From 39-52-133 sp035531075 (lineage in GTDB: Bacteria; Pseudomonadota; Gammaproteobacteria; Burkholderiales; Gallionellaceae), in assembly GCA_035531075.1 (NCBI GenBank), contig DATKTO010000031.1:137525-201524 (forward strand): a DNA stretch of 64,000 nucleotides, read 5' to 3'. Positions 45,149-54,010 of this stretch are shown here, one piece after another. Position 1 is the first letter of the stretch; every line of letters begins with the position of its first letter. The notes beneath the pieces were generated by a model, which did no database searches, had not been told where the DNA came from, and saw only the letters and a list, made by a program, of their open reading frames with translations. Made by a program: the position numbers and the translations under genes.

Positions 45149-45322
45149 ATGGGTGAAGAATGGGTAAAGAACTGCGGAATAGACACGATTGCACGTGCGT
45201 TAGCTGACACGCTGCGGCAGTTTAACTTGCCTGATTCACATTCTGATGCAATGCGTTGTCGGGATTGGGTGCCTGGCACTGCTGTAACGTGCCTTCAAAA
45301 AGCCACGCAGCTTGTCGCCTGA
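45149..45322 (+). CDS. Possible small protein (57 residues), unknown
   Basis: ATG at 45149 with AGGGGG six bases upstream opens 57 codons (MGEEWVKNCGIDTIARALAD at the start). No domain or transmembrane segment is recognised. It lies in a 440-bp gap between two leftward genes (45015-45457), which otherwise shows nothing. Composition is plausible for coding but this may be chance. Confidence 0.3.
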   Translation: MGEEWVKNCGIDTIARALADTLRQFNLPDSHSDAMRCRDWVPGTAVTCLQKATQLVA

Positions 45323-45457
45323 AGGTGAATTTTCACCCAAATTCTCCGGTTATTTTTTTACAGGTGACTTGCCAGCTTTTAAAAAAATCCGGAAAGCCAG
45401 CGAGTCGCAGGAAAAGTCCTCGCGCTGCCGATTTAAATCAGGGCTTAAGCATGTCGC

Positions 45458-46639
45458 TTATTTCAGCTTGAACACTTTCACCGTGCCGTTGAGGTCGCCG
45501 GACAATATGTCCAGCTCTTGCGAGGCTGATTCACCTTGCTTGATTATATGGGAGCTTTTGTCGATCAGCGAGGTGATTTCAACCATATTCCTTTCAACGC
45601 GTATGACGTCTTCCTTTTGCCGTGCGGTTGTGGCGGCAACGCTTTCAACCATGATGGTTACCTGCGCGACGCTATTCACAATCTTTTGCAGTGACTGTCC
45701 CGCCAGATTTGCATTTTCCACGCCGGTCTGCACTTCGGCGCTGCTGTTCTTCATATGGCTAATGACTTCCGCTGTCTGTTGGCGTATTGCAACAACCATC
45801 GTGCTGATTTCGTTGGTGGCACTGACTGCACGTTCTGCAAGTTTGCGCACTTCATCGGCCACCACCGAAAATCCGCGTCCCTGTTCACCCGCACGTGCCG
45901 CTTCAATGGCGGCATTAAGCGCCAGCAGATTGGTCTGGTCAGATATTTCCTTAATCAACGTGACTGTCTGTCCGATGCTCTCTGAATGTTTATTCAGCTC
46001 CTGAATTGACGCGGCAGCCTGATTGACTGAGCTTTCGATCTGGCGCATGCCGAGCACACTCTGCTCAACCACGCTACCGCCAGCGCGGGCAACTTGCGCC
46101 GCCTCGCGCGCGCTGGCCGCGGCCTCTTTGGAGTTATCCGCAATTTCGCCGATGGTCTTCGCCAGATTGCCCACGGCATGGCCAATTTCGCCGGACTTGC
46201 TATGTTGCTCATTCAGATTTGAGATCGTGTCGTGCATAAAATGAACAATGCTGACGCTGCCTTCGTGCACCTTATGGCTCAGGGTGATGGTTTGGCCGAT
46301 AAGATCGCGCAGGTTTACCGTCATTTTATTGAAACTATCGACGATTTCGCCGACGGTATCCGCGCTTTTAAGGGTGCAAGTATGGCTAACATCCTTATTG
46401 GATATGGCATTGGCGATTTCCGAGATTCGGCGCAGCTTGCTGAGCAGGATGAAGTTCACCAGCCAGTAATTCACCACACCCATCATCATTCCCGCAACCA
46501 GGCAACCCAGGACAAACCAGAGCAGCATGCCCGGCTTCCATTCCACAAAAAAATCCGCATAAAAGGGGAAAATTAATGCAACACCGCCGCCGAAAGCCAG
46601 AAATGACACTAGCAATTTACGTAACAAACTAGATTTCAT
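45458..46639 (-). CDS. Methyl-accepting chemotaxis protein, short periplasmic part
   Basis: A 393-residue chemoreceptor-like protein. Two hydrophobic helices (residues 8-30 and 37-62) are separated by only a few residues, so there is essentially no periplasmic sensor. A HAMP-like stretch (KLRRISEIANAISNKD) and a full signalling domain with KEISDQTNLLALNAAIEAARAGEQ follow. It probably senses an internal or membrane signal. Confidence 0.92.
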   Translation of the reverse strand: MKSSLLRKLLVSFLAFGGGVALIFPFYADFFVEWKPGMLLWFVLGCLVAGMMMGVVNYWLVNFILLSKLRRISEIANAISNKDVSHTCTLKSADTVGEIVDSFNKMTVNLRDLIGQTITLSHKVHEGSVSIVHFMHDTISNLNEQHSKSGEIGHAVGNLAKTIGEIADNSKEAAASAREAAQVARAGGSVVEQSVLGMRQIESSVNQAAASIQELNKHSESIGQTVTLIKEISDQTNLLALNAAIEAARAGEQGRGFSVVADEVRKLAERAVSATNEISTMVVAIRQQTAEVISHMKNSSAEVQTGVENANLAGQSLQKIVNSVAQVTIMVESVAATTARQKEDVIRVERNMVEITSLIDKSSHIIKQGESASQELDILSGDLNGTVKVFKLK

Positions 46640-46919
46640 GTTGTTTCCTTAATTGTTGGGCTAGCGAATGCTAGACCTGCACGATTTGGATATTACGGAA
46701 ATTTAACCATAAGCAGCCGCCCTGGAATATCTCCACACTGTGATAGCTTAGCAATATTCGAACGGTTTCATTCAGTAAACAGAGCGTGTTTTGGGGCATA
46801 AATTTAAATTAATAAATATATTTATGCCTTTAAGCCCACTGATGTGTGAAAATGCGGACATTCATAGCTGTCTTATCGGACGCTTTCTTACAAACTTTAA
46901 TTGTCAAAAGGATATCAAA

Positions 46920-47072
46920 TTGGCTCAACCTAATTTCCAATATGAGAAGCGTCAAAAAGAATTAGCAAAAAAGAAGAAGCAGGAAGAGAAAAAGCAACGC
47001 AAACTGGATGAAAAAAATACTTCCAGCGGTATTCCGCCCGAACAGCCCGATGACAGCAAAGTGTCCTTATAA
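46920..47072 (+). CDS. Small, lysine-rich conserved protein
   Basis: A TTG at 46920 with AAAGGAT upstream starts a 50-residue product reading LAQPNFQYEKRQKELAKKKK, then an E/K-rich helix and an acidic tail. I recall near-identical small proteins in many betaproteobacteria; function unknown, nucleic-acid or ribosome binding would fit the charge. A 9-bp hairpin (ggcataaat/atttatgcc) lies upstream at 46796-46833. Confidence 0.7.
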   Translation: MAQPNFQYEKRQKELAKKKKQEEKKQRKLDEKNTSSGIPPEQPDDSKVSL

Positions 47073-47135
47073 ATCAGGCTCACCGCAAGATACATACACA
47101 ATACAGGGGTGAAACTGGCGGTCGGGTCGGCTCCC

Positions 47136-47693
47136 TCAGTATCCCCTGCTGGATGGCTCCTTAAGACGCAAACGCTCCACCTGCACACTCTCATTGCCGT
47201 CGCTTAACCACAGCTGGCCATCCTGGATGGTGCACTGCAACTGCATATTGCGCTGCGCCAGTTTCGCTATGGCTCGTGTGCTTTCCACCGGCAGATTGAT
47301 TACCGTGAGATTGGTGAGCCGTTCAAACTGGCTGCTGTTTTGCGCAAACCACATCTCGGCAGTGCGCCCGCCATAGGCATATACAACCACCTGGTCGGAT
47401 CGCCCGCAGGCTTTGCGGATCAGTTTTTCATCGGGCAGGCCGACGTCTATCCAAAGCTTGATGGCGCCGGTTAAATCTTTCAGCCACAGATCCGCAGCAT
47501 CGTCATCAGTCATGCCCTGGCCAAATTCCAGGTACTCGTGGGCATGCAAGGCGAAGGCAAGCAGGCGCACCATCATGCGCTCGTCCGTTTCCGAGGGATG
47601 ACGTGCAAGGGTCAGTGTATGATCCTGGTAGTAATGACGCTCCATATCCGCGATTTGCAGACTGGCTTTGAAGATGGTTGCTTTGATGGCCAT
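47136..47693 (-). CDS. yaeQ: YaeQ family protein
   Basis: A 185-residue protein with the family start MAIKATIFKASLQIADMERHYY and DLWLKDLTGAIKLWIDVGLPDEK. YaeQ has a PD-(D/E)XK nuclease-like fold; its role is unclear. A cluster of translation-related small genes follows on the same strand. Confidence 0.92.
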   Translation of the reverse strand: MAIKATIFKASLQIADMERHYYQDHTLTLARHPSETDERMMVRLLAFALHAHEYLEFGQGMTDDDAADLWLKDLTGAIKLWIDVGLPDEKLIRKACGRSDQVVVYAYGGRTAEMWFAQNSSQFERLTNLTVINLPVESTRAIAKLAQRNMQLQCTIQDGQLWLSDGNESVQVERLRLKEPSSRGY

Positions 47694-47726
47694 GAGATTT
47701 TCCCCGGGAAATTGGATGGCTAGAAG

Positions 47727-48143
47727 TTACTGTTCAATTCTTTTGCCGCGCAAGCTTTTGGTCAGGCCATGTTTTACCTTGCTGTCCATGCGTTTTGTCT
47801 GCGAGCTGCGGGTTGGTTTGGTAGGGCGGCGGATGGCGGGCAGTACAGCTATGCTCTGTACCAGCTCCTTCAGGCGACGAAATGCCTCGCCACGGTTCAT
47901 TTCCTGGCTGCGAAACTCCTGTGACTTGATGATGATCACGCCGTCCCTGGTGATGCGGTTGTCATGCAGCGCAAGCAGCCGCGCCTTGAAATCATCCGGC
48001 AGCGAAGATGCCGAAATATTGAAACGCAAATGTACCGCGCTGGAAACCTTGTTGACATTCTGTCCGCCGGTTCCCTGTGCACGTACAGCCGTTATCTCTA
48101 TCTCATGAACGGGAATGCTTACGTTATGGGAGATGTACAGCAT
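47727..48143 (-). CDS. arfB: Alternative ribosome-rescue factor B (peptidyl-tRNA hydrolase)
   Basis: A 138-residue class I release-factor-like protein releasing peptides from stalled ribosomes. The catalytic GGQ is in QGTGGQNVNKVSSAVHLRF; the basic C-terminal tail (RRPTKPTRSSQTKRMDSKVKHG region) that reads the empty mRNA channel is intact. It follows the S4-domain gene by 4 bp. Confidence 0.95.
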   Translation of the reverse strand: MLYISHNVSIPVHEIEITAVRAQGTGGQNVNKVSSAVHLRFNISASSLPDDFKARLLALHDNRITRDGVIIIKSQEFRSQEMNRGEAFRRLKELVQSIAVLPAIRRPTKPTRSSQTKRMDSKVKHGLTKSLRGKRIEQ

Positions 48144-48147
48144 GGCT

Positions 48148-48366
48148 TTAAGCGGCGACCACGGTAATGCGTATGTCGCCCAGCGTCACAACTGAGCCGG
48201 CGCGCACCTTGCAAGTTTTGCGCAACTCAATTTTGCCATCAACCGATACCTCACCCGATGCCACCAGCGCCTTGCCGGCGCCGCCGCTGTCGACCACGCC
48301 TACCAGCTTAAGCAGCTGGTTGAGCTCGACAAATTCGGCGTTGAGTTCGAAGGTTTCTTCTTGCAT
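48148..48366 (-). CDS. S4-domain RNA-binding protein (YbcJ-like)
   Basis: A 72-residue protein consisting of one S4 domain: FVELNQLLKLVGVVDSGGAGKALVASGEVSVDGKIELRKTCKV. The short length and GG-AK pattern match YbcJ. It probably binds structured RNA, perhaps rRNA. It lies upstream of arfB in one unit. Confidence 0.9.
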   Translation of the reverse strand: MQEETFELNAEFVELNQLLKLVGVVDSGGAGKALVASGEVSVDGKIELRKTCKVRAGSVVTLGDIRITVVAA

Positions 48367-48402
48367 GTTGGCGTCTTTAAAAATTTAATTATGTAGGGTG
48401 GC

Positions 48403-48479
48403 GTAGGGTGGGCAAAGCGCAGCGTGCCCACGATGACATGTTGAAAACCGTGGGCACGCTGCGCTTTGCCCACCCTACC
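48403..48479. repeat. GTAGGGTGGGC-type inverted repeat
   Basis: gtagggtgggcaaagcgcagcgtgcccacg and its near-perfect complement form a ~30-bp stem around atgacatgttgaaaac, between prfC and the S4-domain gene. The tips match the GTAGGGTGCG family elsewhere in the window. A partial extra tip (gtagggtg) is at 48393. Confidence 0.85.
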
Positions 48480-48490
48480 TAAGTGCTAGC

Positions 48491-50149
48491 TTAAAGCTTC
48501 ACCGCGTGTTCGCGCGTGGTATGGAACACCACTTTCGGCCAGCGCTCCTGCGTCAGCTTGAGGTTGACGTTGTTCGGAGCGAGGTAGGCCAGATTGCCAG
48601 CCGCGTCGATGGACAGGTTGTGCGACAGCGCCTTCTCGAAATCGCCGAGTATCTTCTTGTCATCGCAGGTCACCCAGCGCGCGCTGGTGATGCTGGTGCC
48701 CTCGAATACCGCGTCGACGCTATATTCGCCCATCAGACGGCTGGCGACCACGTCAAACTGCAGCACGCCGACCGCACCCAGCACCAGGTCGCCGCCATCC
48801 AGCGGCTTGAACACCTGCACCGCGCCCTCTTCGCCGAGCTGCTGCAGGCCCTTGTGCAACTGCTTGACTTTGAGCGGGTTACGGATGCGCACCGAGCGGA
48901 AAAAGTCTGGCGCAAAATACGGAATGCCGGTGTACTGCAGCAGTTCGCCTTCGGAGAAGCTGTCGCCGATCTGCATGTTGCCGTGGTTGGGCAGGCCGAT
49001 GATGTCACCGGCGTAAGCCTCTTCCACCTGCTCGCGGCTGGACGCCATGAAGGTGACCACGTTGGACACGCGTATCTCGCGGCCGATGCGCAAGTGCTTG
49101 ATTTTCATGCCGCGTTCAAAGTGTCCCGAGCACACGCGCAAAAAGGCGATGCGGTCGCGGTGATTGGCGTCCATATTGGCCTGGATCTTGAATACGAACC
49201 CGGAGAATGCAGTTTCGGTAGGCAGCACGGTGCGCACCGTGGCGTCGCGCGGCAGCGGCGAGGGCGCCCAGTCCAGCAGCGCGTCAAGAATTTCGCGCAC
49301 GCCGAAGTTGTTGATGGCCGAGCCGAAAAACACAGGTGTCTGCTTGCCGTTGAGGAAGGCTTCGAGATCAAACGGATTGGAGGCACCCAGCACCAGTTCC
49401 ACTTCAGATTTAAGCTGTTCGATTTCCAGCGGAAATTTCTCGGCGAGTAGCGGATTGTTAATGCCCTTGATGATTTCAAATTCCCCCGTCACGCGCTCTT
49501 CGCCGGGCGTGAACAGCATGATTTCATCGCGCAGCAGGTGATATACGCCGCGGAAAGTCTTGCCCATGCCCAGCGGCCAGGTTACCGGCGCGCACTGGAT
49601 ATTCAGAACCGTCTCCACCTCGTCCAGCAGCGCCACCGGGTCGCGAGTCTCGCGGTCCAGCTTGTTGATAAAAGTGATGATGGGCGTGTTGCGCATGCGG
49701 CACACGTTGAGCAGCTTAATGGTTTGCGCTTCCACCCCCTTGGCCGCGTCGATCACCATCAGCGCGGAGTCCACCGCGGTCAGCACGCGATAAGTGTCCT
49801 CGGAGAAGTCCTGGTGGCCGGGGGTGTCGAGCAGGTTCACCACATGGTCGCGGTATTCAAACTGCATCACCGAGCTGGCCACGGAAATACCGCGCTGCTT
49901 TTCAATGTCCAGGAAGTCTGAGGTCGCATGGCGGCTGCTCTTGCGCCCCTTTACCGTGCCGGCCATCTGGATCGCGCCCGAGAACAGCAGCAGCTTCTCG
50001 GTGAGCGTGGTCTTGCCAGCGTCCGGGTGGGAAATAATGCCGAAGGTGCGGCGGCGCGCGACCTCGCGCGTGATCACATCGCGCGATACGGGGGCAGGAA
50101 CTGCACTGCTATCCTCGTTTGTTGGGGAGGTATCTATTTCCATAATCAT
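48491..50149 (-). CDS. prfC: Peptide chain release factor 3
   Basis: A 552-residue translational GTPase recycling RF1 and RF2. G1 HPDAGKTTLTE, the RF3 mark KGRKSSRHATSDF, G3 DTPGHQDF, G4 NKLD are visible. The N-terminus has about 20 extra residues compared with E. coli RF3; the ATG at 50143 is an equally possible start. A GTAGGGTG-type palindrome follows the gene. Confidence 0.97.
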   Translation of the reverse strand: MIMEIDTSPTNEDSSAVPAPVSRDVITREVARRRTFGIISHPDAGKTTLTEKLLLFSGAIQMAGTVKGRKSSRHATSDFLDIEKQRGISVASSVMQFEYRDHVVNLLDTPGHQDFSEDTYRVLTAVDSALMVIDAAKGVEAQTIKLLNVCRMRNTPIITFINKLDRETRDPVALLDEVETVLNIQCAPVTWPLGMGKTFRGVYHLLRDEIMLFTPGEERVTGEFEIIKGINNPLLAEKFPLEIEQLKSEVELVLGASNPFDLEAFLNGKQTPVFFGSAINNFGVREILDALLDWAPSPLPRDATVRTVLPTETAFSGFVFKIQANMDANHRDRIAFLRVCSGHFERGMKIKHLRIGREIRVSNVVTFMASSREQVEEAYAGDIIGLPNHGNMQIGDSFSEGELLQYTGIPYFAPDFFRSVRIRNPLKVKQLHKGLQQLGEEGAVQVFKPLDGGDLVLGAVGVLQFDVVASRLMGEYSVDAVFEGTSITSARWVTCDDKKILGDFEKALSHNLSIDAAGNLAYLAPNNVNLKLTQERWPKVVFHTTREHAVKL

Positions 50150-50242
50150 TACTCAAAAAAACTCAAATATCAAAAGGCTGTACACAAGGGACTGAAAATA
50201 GTCTCAAGTCTAAAGGCTGCGGCAGTTAAAGTCTAACGGCCC

Positions 50243-50635
50243 TTAATTCTGCATCGCGCCATCCACATAAAACCAACGGCCATCCTCGCGCACAAAGCGG
50301 CTCAGCTCATGCATGCGGTGCGCGCGTCCCGCCACTTTATAGCGCGCCACGAATTCAACCTGCGCGTGATCGGCATCCTGCTGCTGATGCCGTTTTATTT
50401 CCAGCCCCAACCATTGGCCTGGCGCTTCAGCGGCCAGATTCAATGTTTCAGGCATGCTCGATGCATGCCAGCTGGCCAGCAGATACTCCTCGCGCAGCAG
50501 GGTATAGGCGGTGTAGCGTGAGCGCATCAGGGCTTCGGCAGTAGCAGGGATCACATTGCCATCGAGATAGGGTCCGCAGCAGCCAGCGTATTTTTTTTGG
50601 CTGCCGCAGGGGCATGGTGTCTCTAGCTTTGCCAT
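50243..50635 (-). CDS. YchJ family SEC-C protein
   Basis: A 130-residue protein beginning with the zinc SEC-C-like motif CPCGSQKKYAGCCGPYL, then LMRSRYTAYTLLREEYLLASWH, the UPF0225 (YchJ) pattern. Function unknown. Its first 13 nt overlap the end of srkA upstream, so the two are translationally coupled. Confidence 0.92.
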   Translation of the reverse strand: MAKLETPCPCGSQKKYAGCCGPYLDGNVIPATAEALMRSRYTAYTLLREEYLLASWHASSMPETLNLAAEAPGQWLGLEIKRHQQQDADHAQVEFVARYKVAGRAHRMHELSRFVREDGRWFYVDGAMQN

Positions 50636-51609
50636 AAGGGCGCCTCATCCATCAACGCAATCTGCTCGCGCAATTCAAGGATGCGATCCTGCCAGTAGCG
50701 CTGCGTGTTGAACCACGGGAAGGCCTGCTTGAAGGCGGGATCATCCCAGCGCTGCGCCAGCCATGCGCTGTAGTGAATCAGCCGCAGGGTGCGCAGCGCT
50801 TCGATCAGGTGCAGCTCGCGTGCATCGAAATCGTGGAAGTCTTCGTAGCCCGCCAGCACATCGCCCAGTTGCCGCACCATGTCGGCGCGCTCGCCCGACA
50901 GCAGCATCCACAGATCCTGCACTGCAGGGCCCATGCGGCTATCGTCAAAATCCACGAAGTGCGGGCCGTCGTCGGTCCACAGCACGTTGCCCGCATGGCA
51001 GTCGCCGTGCAGGCGCAGCATGTTCAGGTCTTTGCCCGCGCGCTCATAGCAGTGCCGCACGCCATCCAGCGCCTGTTCCACAACGCTGCGCCAGGCGGGG
51101 AGCAGATCGGGCGGAATGAAATCGTGCGCCAGCAACCAGGCAAAGGCTTCGTCACCAAAGTTTTTGACATTTAAAGTTGGGCGATGTTCAAATGGCTTGA
51201 GCGCGCCGATGGCGTGGATGCGCCCGAGAAAGCGCCCCATCCATTCCAGCGTATCGCGATTCTCCAGCTCGGGTGCGCGGCCGCCGTGCTTGGCAAACAC
51301 GGCAAAGCGAAAGCCGTCAAAGCTGTGCAGCGATTTGCCGTCAGCAAGCGTCAGCGCGGGCACCACCGGGATTTCACGCTCTACCAGCTCCTGCACAAAA
51401 GCGTGTTCTTCCAGTATCGCCTCATCCGTCCAGCGCCCGGGGCGATAAAATTTTGCCACCAGCGGCGGGCCATCATCCATGCCAATCTGGTACACGCGGT
51501 TCTCGTAACTGTTGAGTGCAAGCATGCGGCCATCGCTGCGCAGGCCGATGCTTTCCAGCGCGTTGAGCACGCAGTCTGGCGTCAGTAAGGAAAAATTCGT
51601 AGAACTCAT
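50623..51609 (-). CDS. srkA: Stress response kinase A (YihE/RdoA)
   Basis: A 328-residue APH-fold Ser/Thr protein kinase. Catalytic loop RLHGDCHAGNVLWTDDGPHFVDFDDS carries the HGD..N and DFD pattern. NSYENRVYQIG near residue 30 is the glycine-loop substitute. Length matches E. coli SrkA. Confidence 0.93.
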   Translation of the reverse strand: MSSTNFSLLTPDCVLNALESIGLRSDGRMLALNSYENRVYQIGMDDGPPLVAKFYRPGRWTDEAILEEHAFVQELVEREIPVVPALTLADGKSLHSFDGFRFAVFAKHGGRAPELENRDTLEWMGRFLGRIHAIGALKPFEHRPTLNVKNFGDEAFAWLLAHDFIPPDLLPAWRSVVEQALDGVRHCYERAGKDLNMLRLHGDCHAGNVLWTDDGPHFVDFDDSRMGPAVQDLWMLLSGERADMVRQLGDVLAGYEDFHDFDARELHLIEALRTLRLIHYSAWLAQRWDDPAFKQAFPWFNTQRYWQDRILELREQIALMDEAPLWQS

Positions 51610-51647
51610 GCTGGTGAGAAATTCAATCCAAGTTATCCATTAGCATT

Positions 51648-51765
51648 GTCATTCCCGCGCAGGCGGGAATCCAGTTGACTCCAAACTTCTCGCGTAGCGA
51701 GTCGAACAAGTTTTGTCCGCTTCGCGGTGTTGTTTTCGCAGGATTCCCGCCTGCGCGGGAATGAC
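51648..51765. repeat. 118-bp element with 25-bp terminal inverted repeats
   Basis: gtcattcccgcgcaggcgggaatcc (51648-51672) and its exact complement (51741-51765) flank two further hairpins, ctcgc-gta-gcgag and ccgc-tt-cgcgg-like. No coding content. It fills the gap between srkA and the DUF1415 gene and looks like a non-autonomous mobile repeat. Confidence 0.8.
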
Positions 51766-51793
51766 GCAGTGCATATTGTTGAACAATCAGAGA

Positions 51794-52369
51794 TTACTTC
51801 TTGTCTGCTTTTGCTGTGGCATTATCCAGCCACAACTTGTCCCAGCCTTCATGCCCCAGTTTTTCCATAGTCTCGATATTTTTCTCAAATATCTGGTCGG
51901 CCTCGGGGAATGCCGCAACCGCCTTGTCCACACTGCTTTCGCGCAGCAGATGCAGGGTAGGGTAGGGCGAACGATTGGTGTAGTTTGCCATATCATCAGG
52001 CTGTGTGTCGGCAAACTGGTAGCGCGGATGCATGCTGGCGATCTGCAATATGCCTGCCAGATCAAGCTCATCCAGCGAAGCATCCGCCACATCCAGAAAA
52101 TCGTTGTAGTCGAGAAAATCGGTTAGCACATGCGGGTGTATCAGCAGTGTGGTGTCGATTTTTTCAGCAGAAGACTCCGCCAGCAATTCAAGTTCCTTGA
52201 TCAGCTCGTCCAGCAGCGCTTCTGGCGTAGTCGCGCCGCTCACCACATAGCGTATCTGTTTTTTAACATGCACCGCCTTGGCAAACGGGCACAGGTTCAG
52301 CCCGATCACCGCGCGCTCTAACCAACGTTGCGTATCCGCAATGATGTGGTCATTGGTAGCATTACTCAT
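51794..52369 (-). CDS. DUF1415 family protein
   Basis: A 191-residue protein: RWLERAVIGLNLCPFAKAVH and LLIHPHVLTDFLDYNDFLD are DUF1415 marks, including the conserved NLCPFA cysteine. Function unknown. It abuts the rhlE stop, so the two are one transcript. Confidence 0.9.
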   Translation of the reverse strand: MSNATNDHIIADTQRWLERAVIGLNLCPFAKAVHVKKQIRYVVSGATTPEALLDELIKELELLAESSAEKIDTTLLIHPHVLTDFLDYNDFLDVADASLDELDLAGILQIASMHPRYQFADTQPDDMANYTNRSPYPTLHLLRESSVDKAVAAFPEADQIFEKNIETMEKLGHEGWDKLWLDNATAKADKK

Positions 52370-53833
52370 TTAGCGTCCTCTGCCGCCTGAGCGATGCAGC
52401 GGGGGCGGCATGCCGCCGGGGACGGTGAGCTGAACATGGCCGGGCGCGTTGCCGCTGCGGGCCGTGCTGTTTCCGCCTGCGCGGGGTTGACCACCTGCAC
52501 GCGGCGCTGGTTGGGATTTACCCTGACCCTGTCCTTGACCATGGCTTCTGCCCTGGCCCGGTTTTCCTGCGCCTTGCGCACGTGGCTGGCCCTGGCCTTG
52601 TCCCTGTGATCTGGGTTGCCCTCTGCCTTGCCCCTGGCCGCGTCCACCCTGGCCACGGTTCTGGCCATTCAGAATAGGCTCGGCCTTGATACGAGGATCG
52701 GGTTCAAAACCCGGCACCTGTACCACCGGAATTTCGCGCTTGATCAGGCGCTCGATGTCGTGCAGCAGCTTGTGCTCGTCGATACACACCAGCGAGCTCG
52801 CCTCGCCTTCGCTGCCCGCACGTCCGGTGCGGCCGATGCGGTGCACATAGTCTTCCGCCACGTTGGGCAACTCGTAGTTCACCACATGCGGCAGTTCGCT
52901 GATGTCGATACCCCGCGCGGCGATGTCGGTTGCGCACAGCACCTGCAGCTTGCCGCTCTTGAATTCCGCCAGCGCGCGGGTGCGCGCAGCCTGACTCTTG
53001 TTGCCATGTATCGCCATCGCGGGGATGCCGTCCTTGGACAGGTTTTCCGCCAGATTGTTCGCGCCGTGTTTGGTGCGGGTAAACACCAGCACCTGAAACC
53101 AGTTATTGTCCTTAATCAGTTTGGTCAACAGTTCGCGCTTGCGCTCGCGGTCCACCGGGTAAATTTTCTGCGTGATCAACTCGGCGGTCGCATTGCGGCG
53201 CGCCACTTCGATCATCGCCGGCTTGTTGAGCAGGCCGTCTGCCAGCCCCTTGATTTCGTCGGAGAAGGTGGCGGAGAACAGCAGGTTCTGCCTTTGCTTG
53301 GGCAGTACCGCGAGGATCTTCTTGATGTCGCGGATAAAGCCCATGTCCAGCATGCGGTCGGCTTCATCCAGTACCAGAATTTCCACATGCGACAGATCGA
53401 CCGTTTTTTGCTGCAGGTGGTCGAGCAGGCGTCCCGGTGTTGCCACCAGAATATCCACGCGGCCCTTCAGCTTGTTGATCTGCGGATTGATGTTGACCCC
53501 GCCTATCATCGTCATCGACTTGAGGTGCAGATACTTGCCGTACTTGATCACGCTTTCTTCCACCTGAGCGGCGAGTTCGCGTGTCGGGATTAAAACGAGG
53601 GCACGGATCGCCCCCTTGCCGACAGCAGGCTTCTTGCTGGCGGTGAGCATCTGCAGAATGGGCAGGGTAAAGCCAGCGGTCTTGCCGGTGCCGGTCTGTG
53701 CGCCGGCAAGCAAGTCGCCTCCGGAGAGTACTGCGGGGATGGCCTGTGCCTGAACCGGAGTAGGTACGGTGTAGCCGCACTCATTGACGGCACGGAGGAT
53801 TTCTTCGGACAAGCCGAGAGATGCAAAATTCAT
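52370..53833 (-). CDS. rhlE: DEAD-box RNA helicase RhlE
   Basis: A 487-residue RNA helicase. Motifs: Q motif at the start (MNFASLGLSEEILRAVNECG), I AGAQTGTGKT, II VLDEADRML, III SATF, VI HRIGRTGRAG. Residues 395-487 are a low-complexity G/Q/R-rich tail. The ATG at 53833 follows AGGA; an upstream 25-codon extension is not conserved and contains the 44-bp repeat. Expected role: ribosome assembly or mRNA decay. Confidence 0.95.
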   Translation of the reverse strand: MNFASLGLSEEILRAVNECGYTVPTPVQAQAIPAVLSGGDLLAGAQTGTGKTAGFTLPILQMLTASKKPAVGKGAIRALVLIPTRELAAQVEESVIKYGKYLHLKSMTMIGGVNINPQINKLKGRVDILVATPGRLLDHLQQKTVDLSHVEILVLDEADRMLDMGFIRDIKKILAVLPKQRQNLLFSATFSDEIKGLADGLLNKPAMIEVARRNATAELITQKIYPVDRERKRELLTKLIKDNNWFQVLVFTRTKHGANNLAENLSKDGIPAMAIHGNKSQAARTRALAEFKSGKLQVLCATDIAARGIDISELPHVVNYELPNVAEDYVHRIGRTGRAGSEGEASSLVCIDEHKLLHDIERLIKREIPVVQVPGFEPDPRIKAEPILNGQNRGQGGRGQGQGRGQPRSQGQGQGQPRAQGAGKPGQGRSHGQGQGQGKSQPAPRAGGQPRAGGNSTARSGNAPGHVQLTVPGGMPPPLHRSGGRGR

Positions 53834-53897
53834 TGTATATTCCTGAAATAAAATCGGCCTGTCGCCATTAAAGGCGCCAGTCTTAGGCAGATAGAGG

Positions 53898-53941
53898 GGG
53901 TAAAACAAACCGGAATCGGCAGCAACAACTAGACTGAAGCG
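53898..53941. repeat. 44-bp direct repeat, copy 1 (rhlE upstream region)
   Basis: gggtaaaacaaaccggaa, 8 variable bases, then aacaactagactga-gcg. It matches 57171-57214 at 39 of 44 positions in the same orientation. Here it is 65 bp upstream of the rhlE start. Confidence 0.8.
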
Positions 53942-54010
53942 GTGTTGCGGCGCGCATTATAGCAGAGTGTGTGCGTAAACATCGAATTACGGGGCGGCGG
54001 GATCAAAGGC

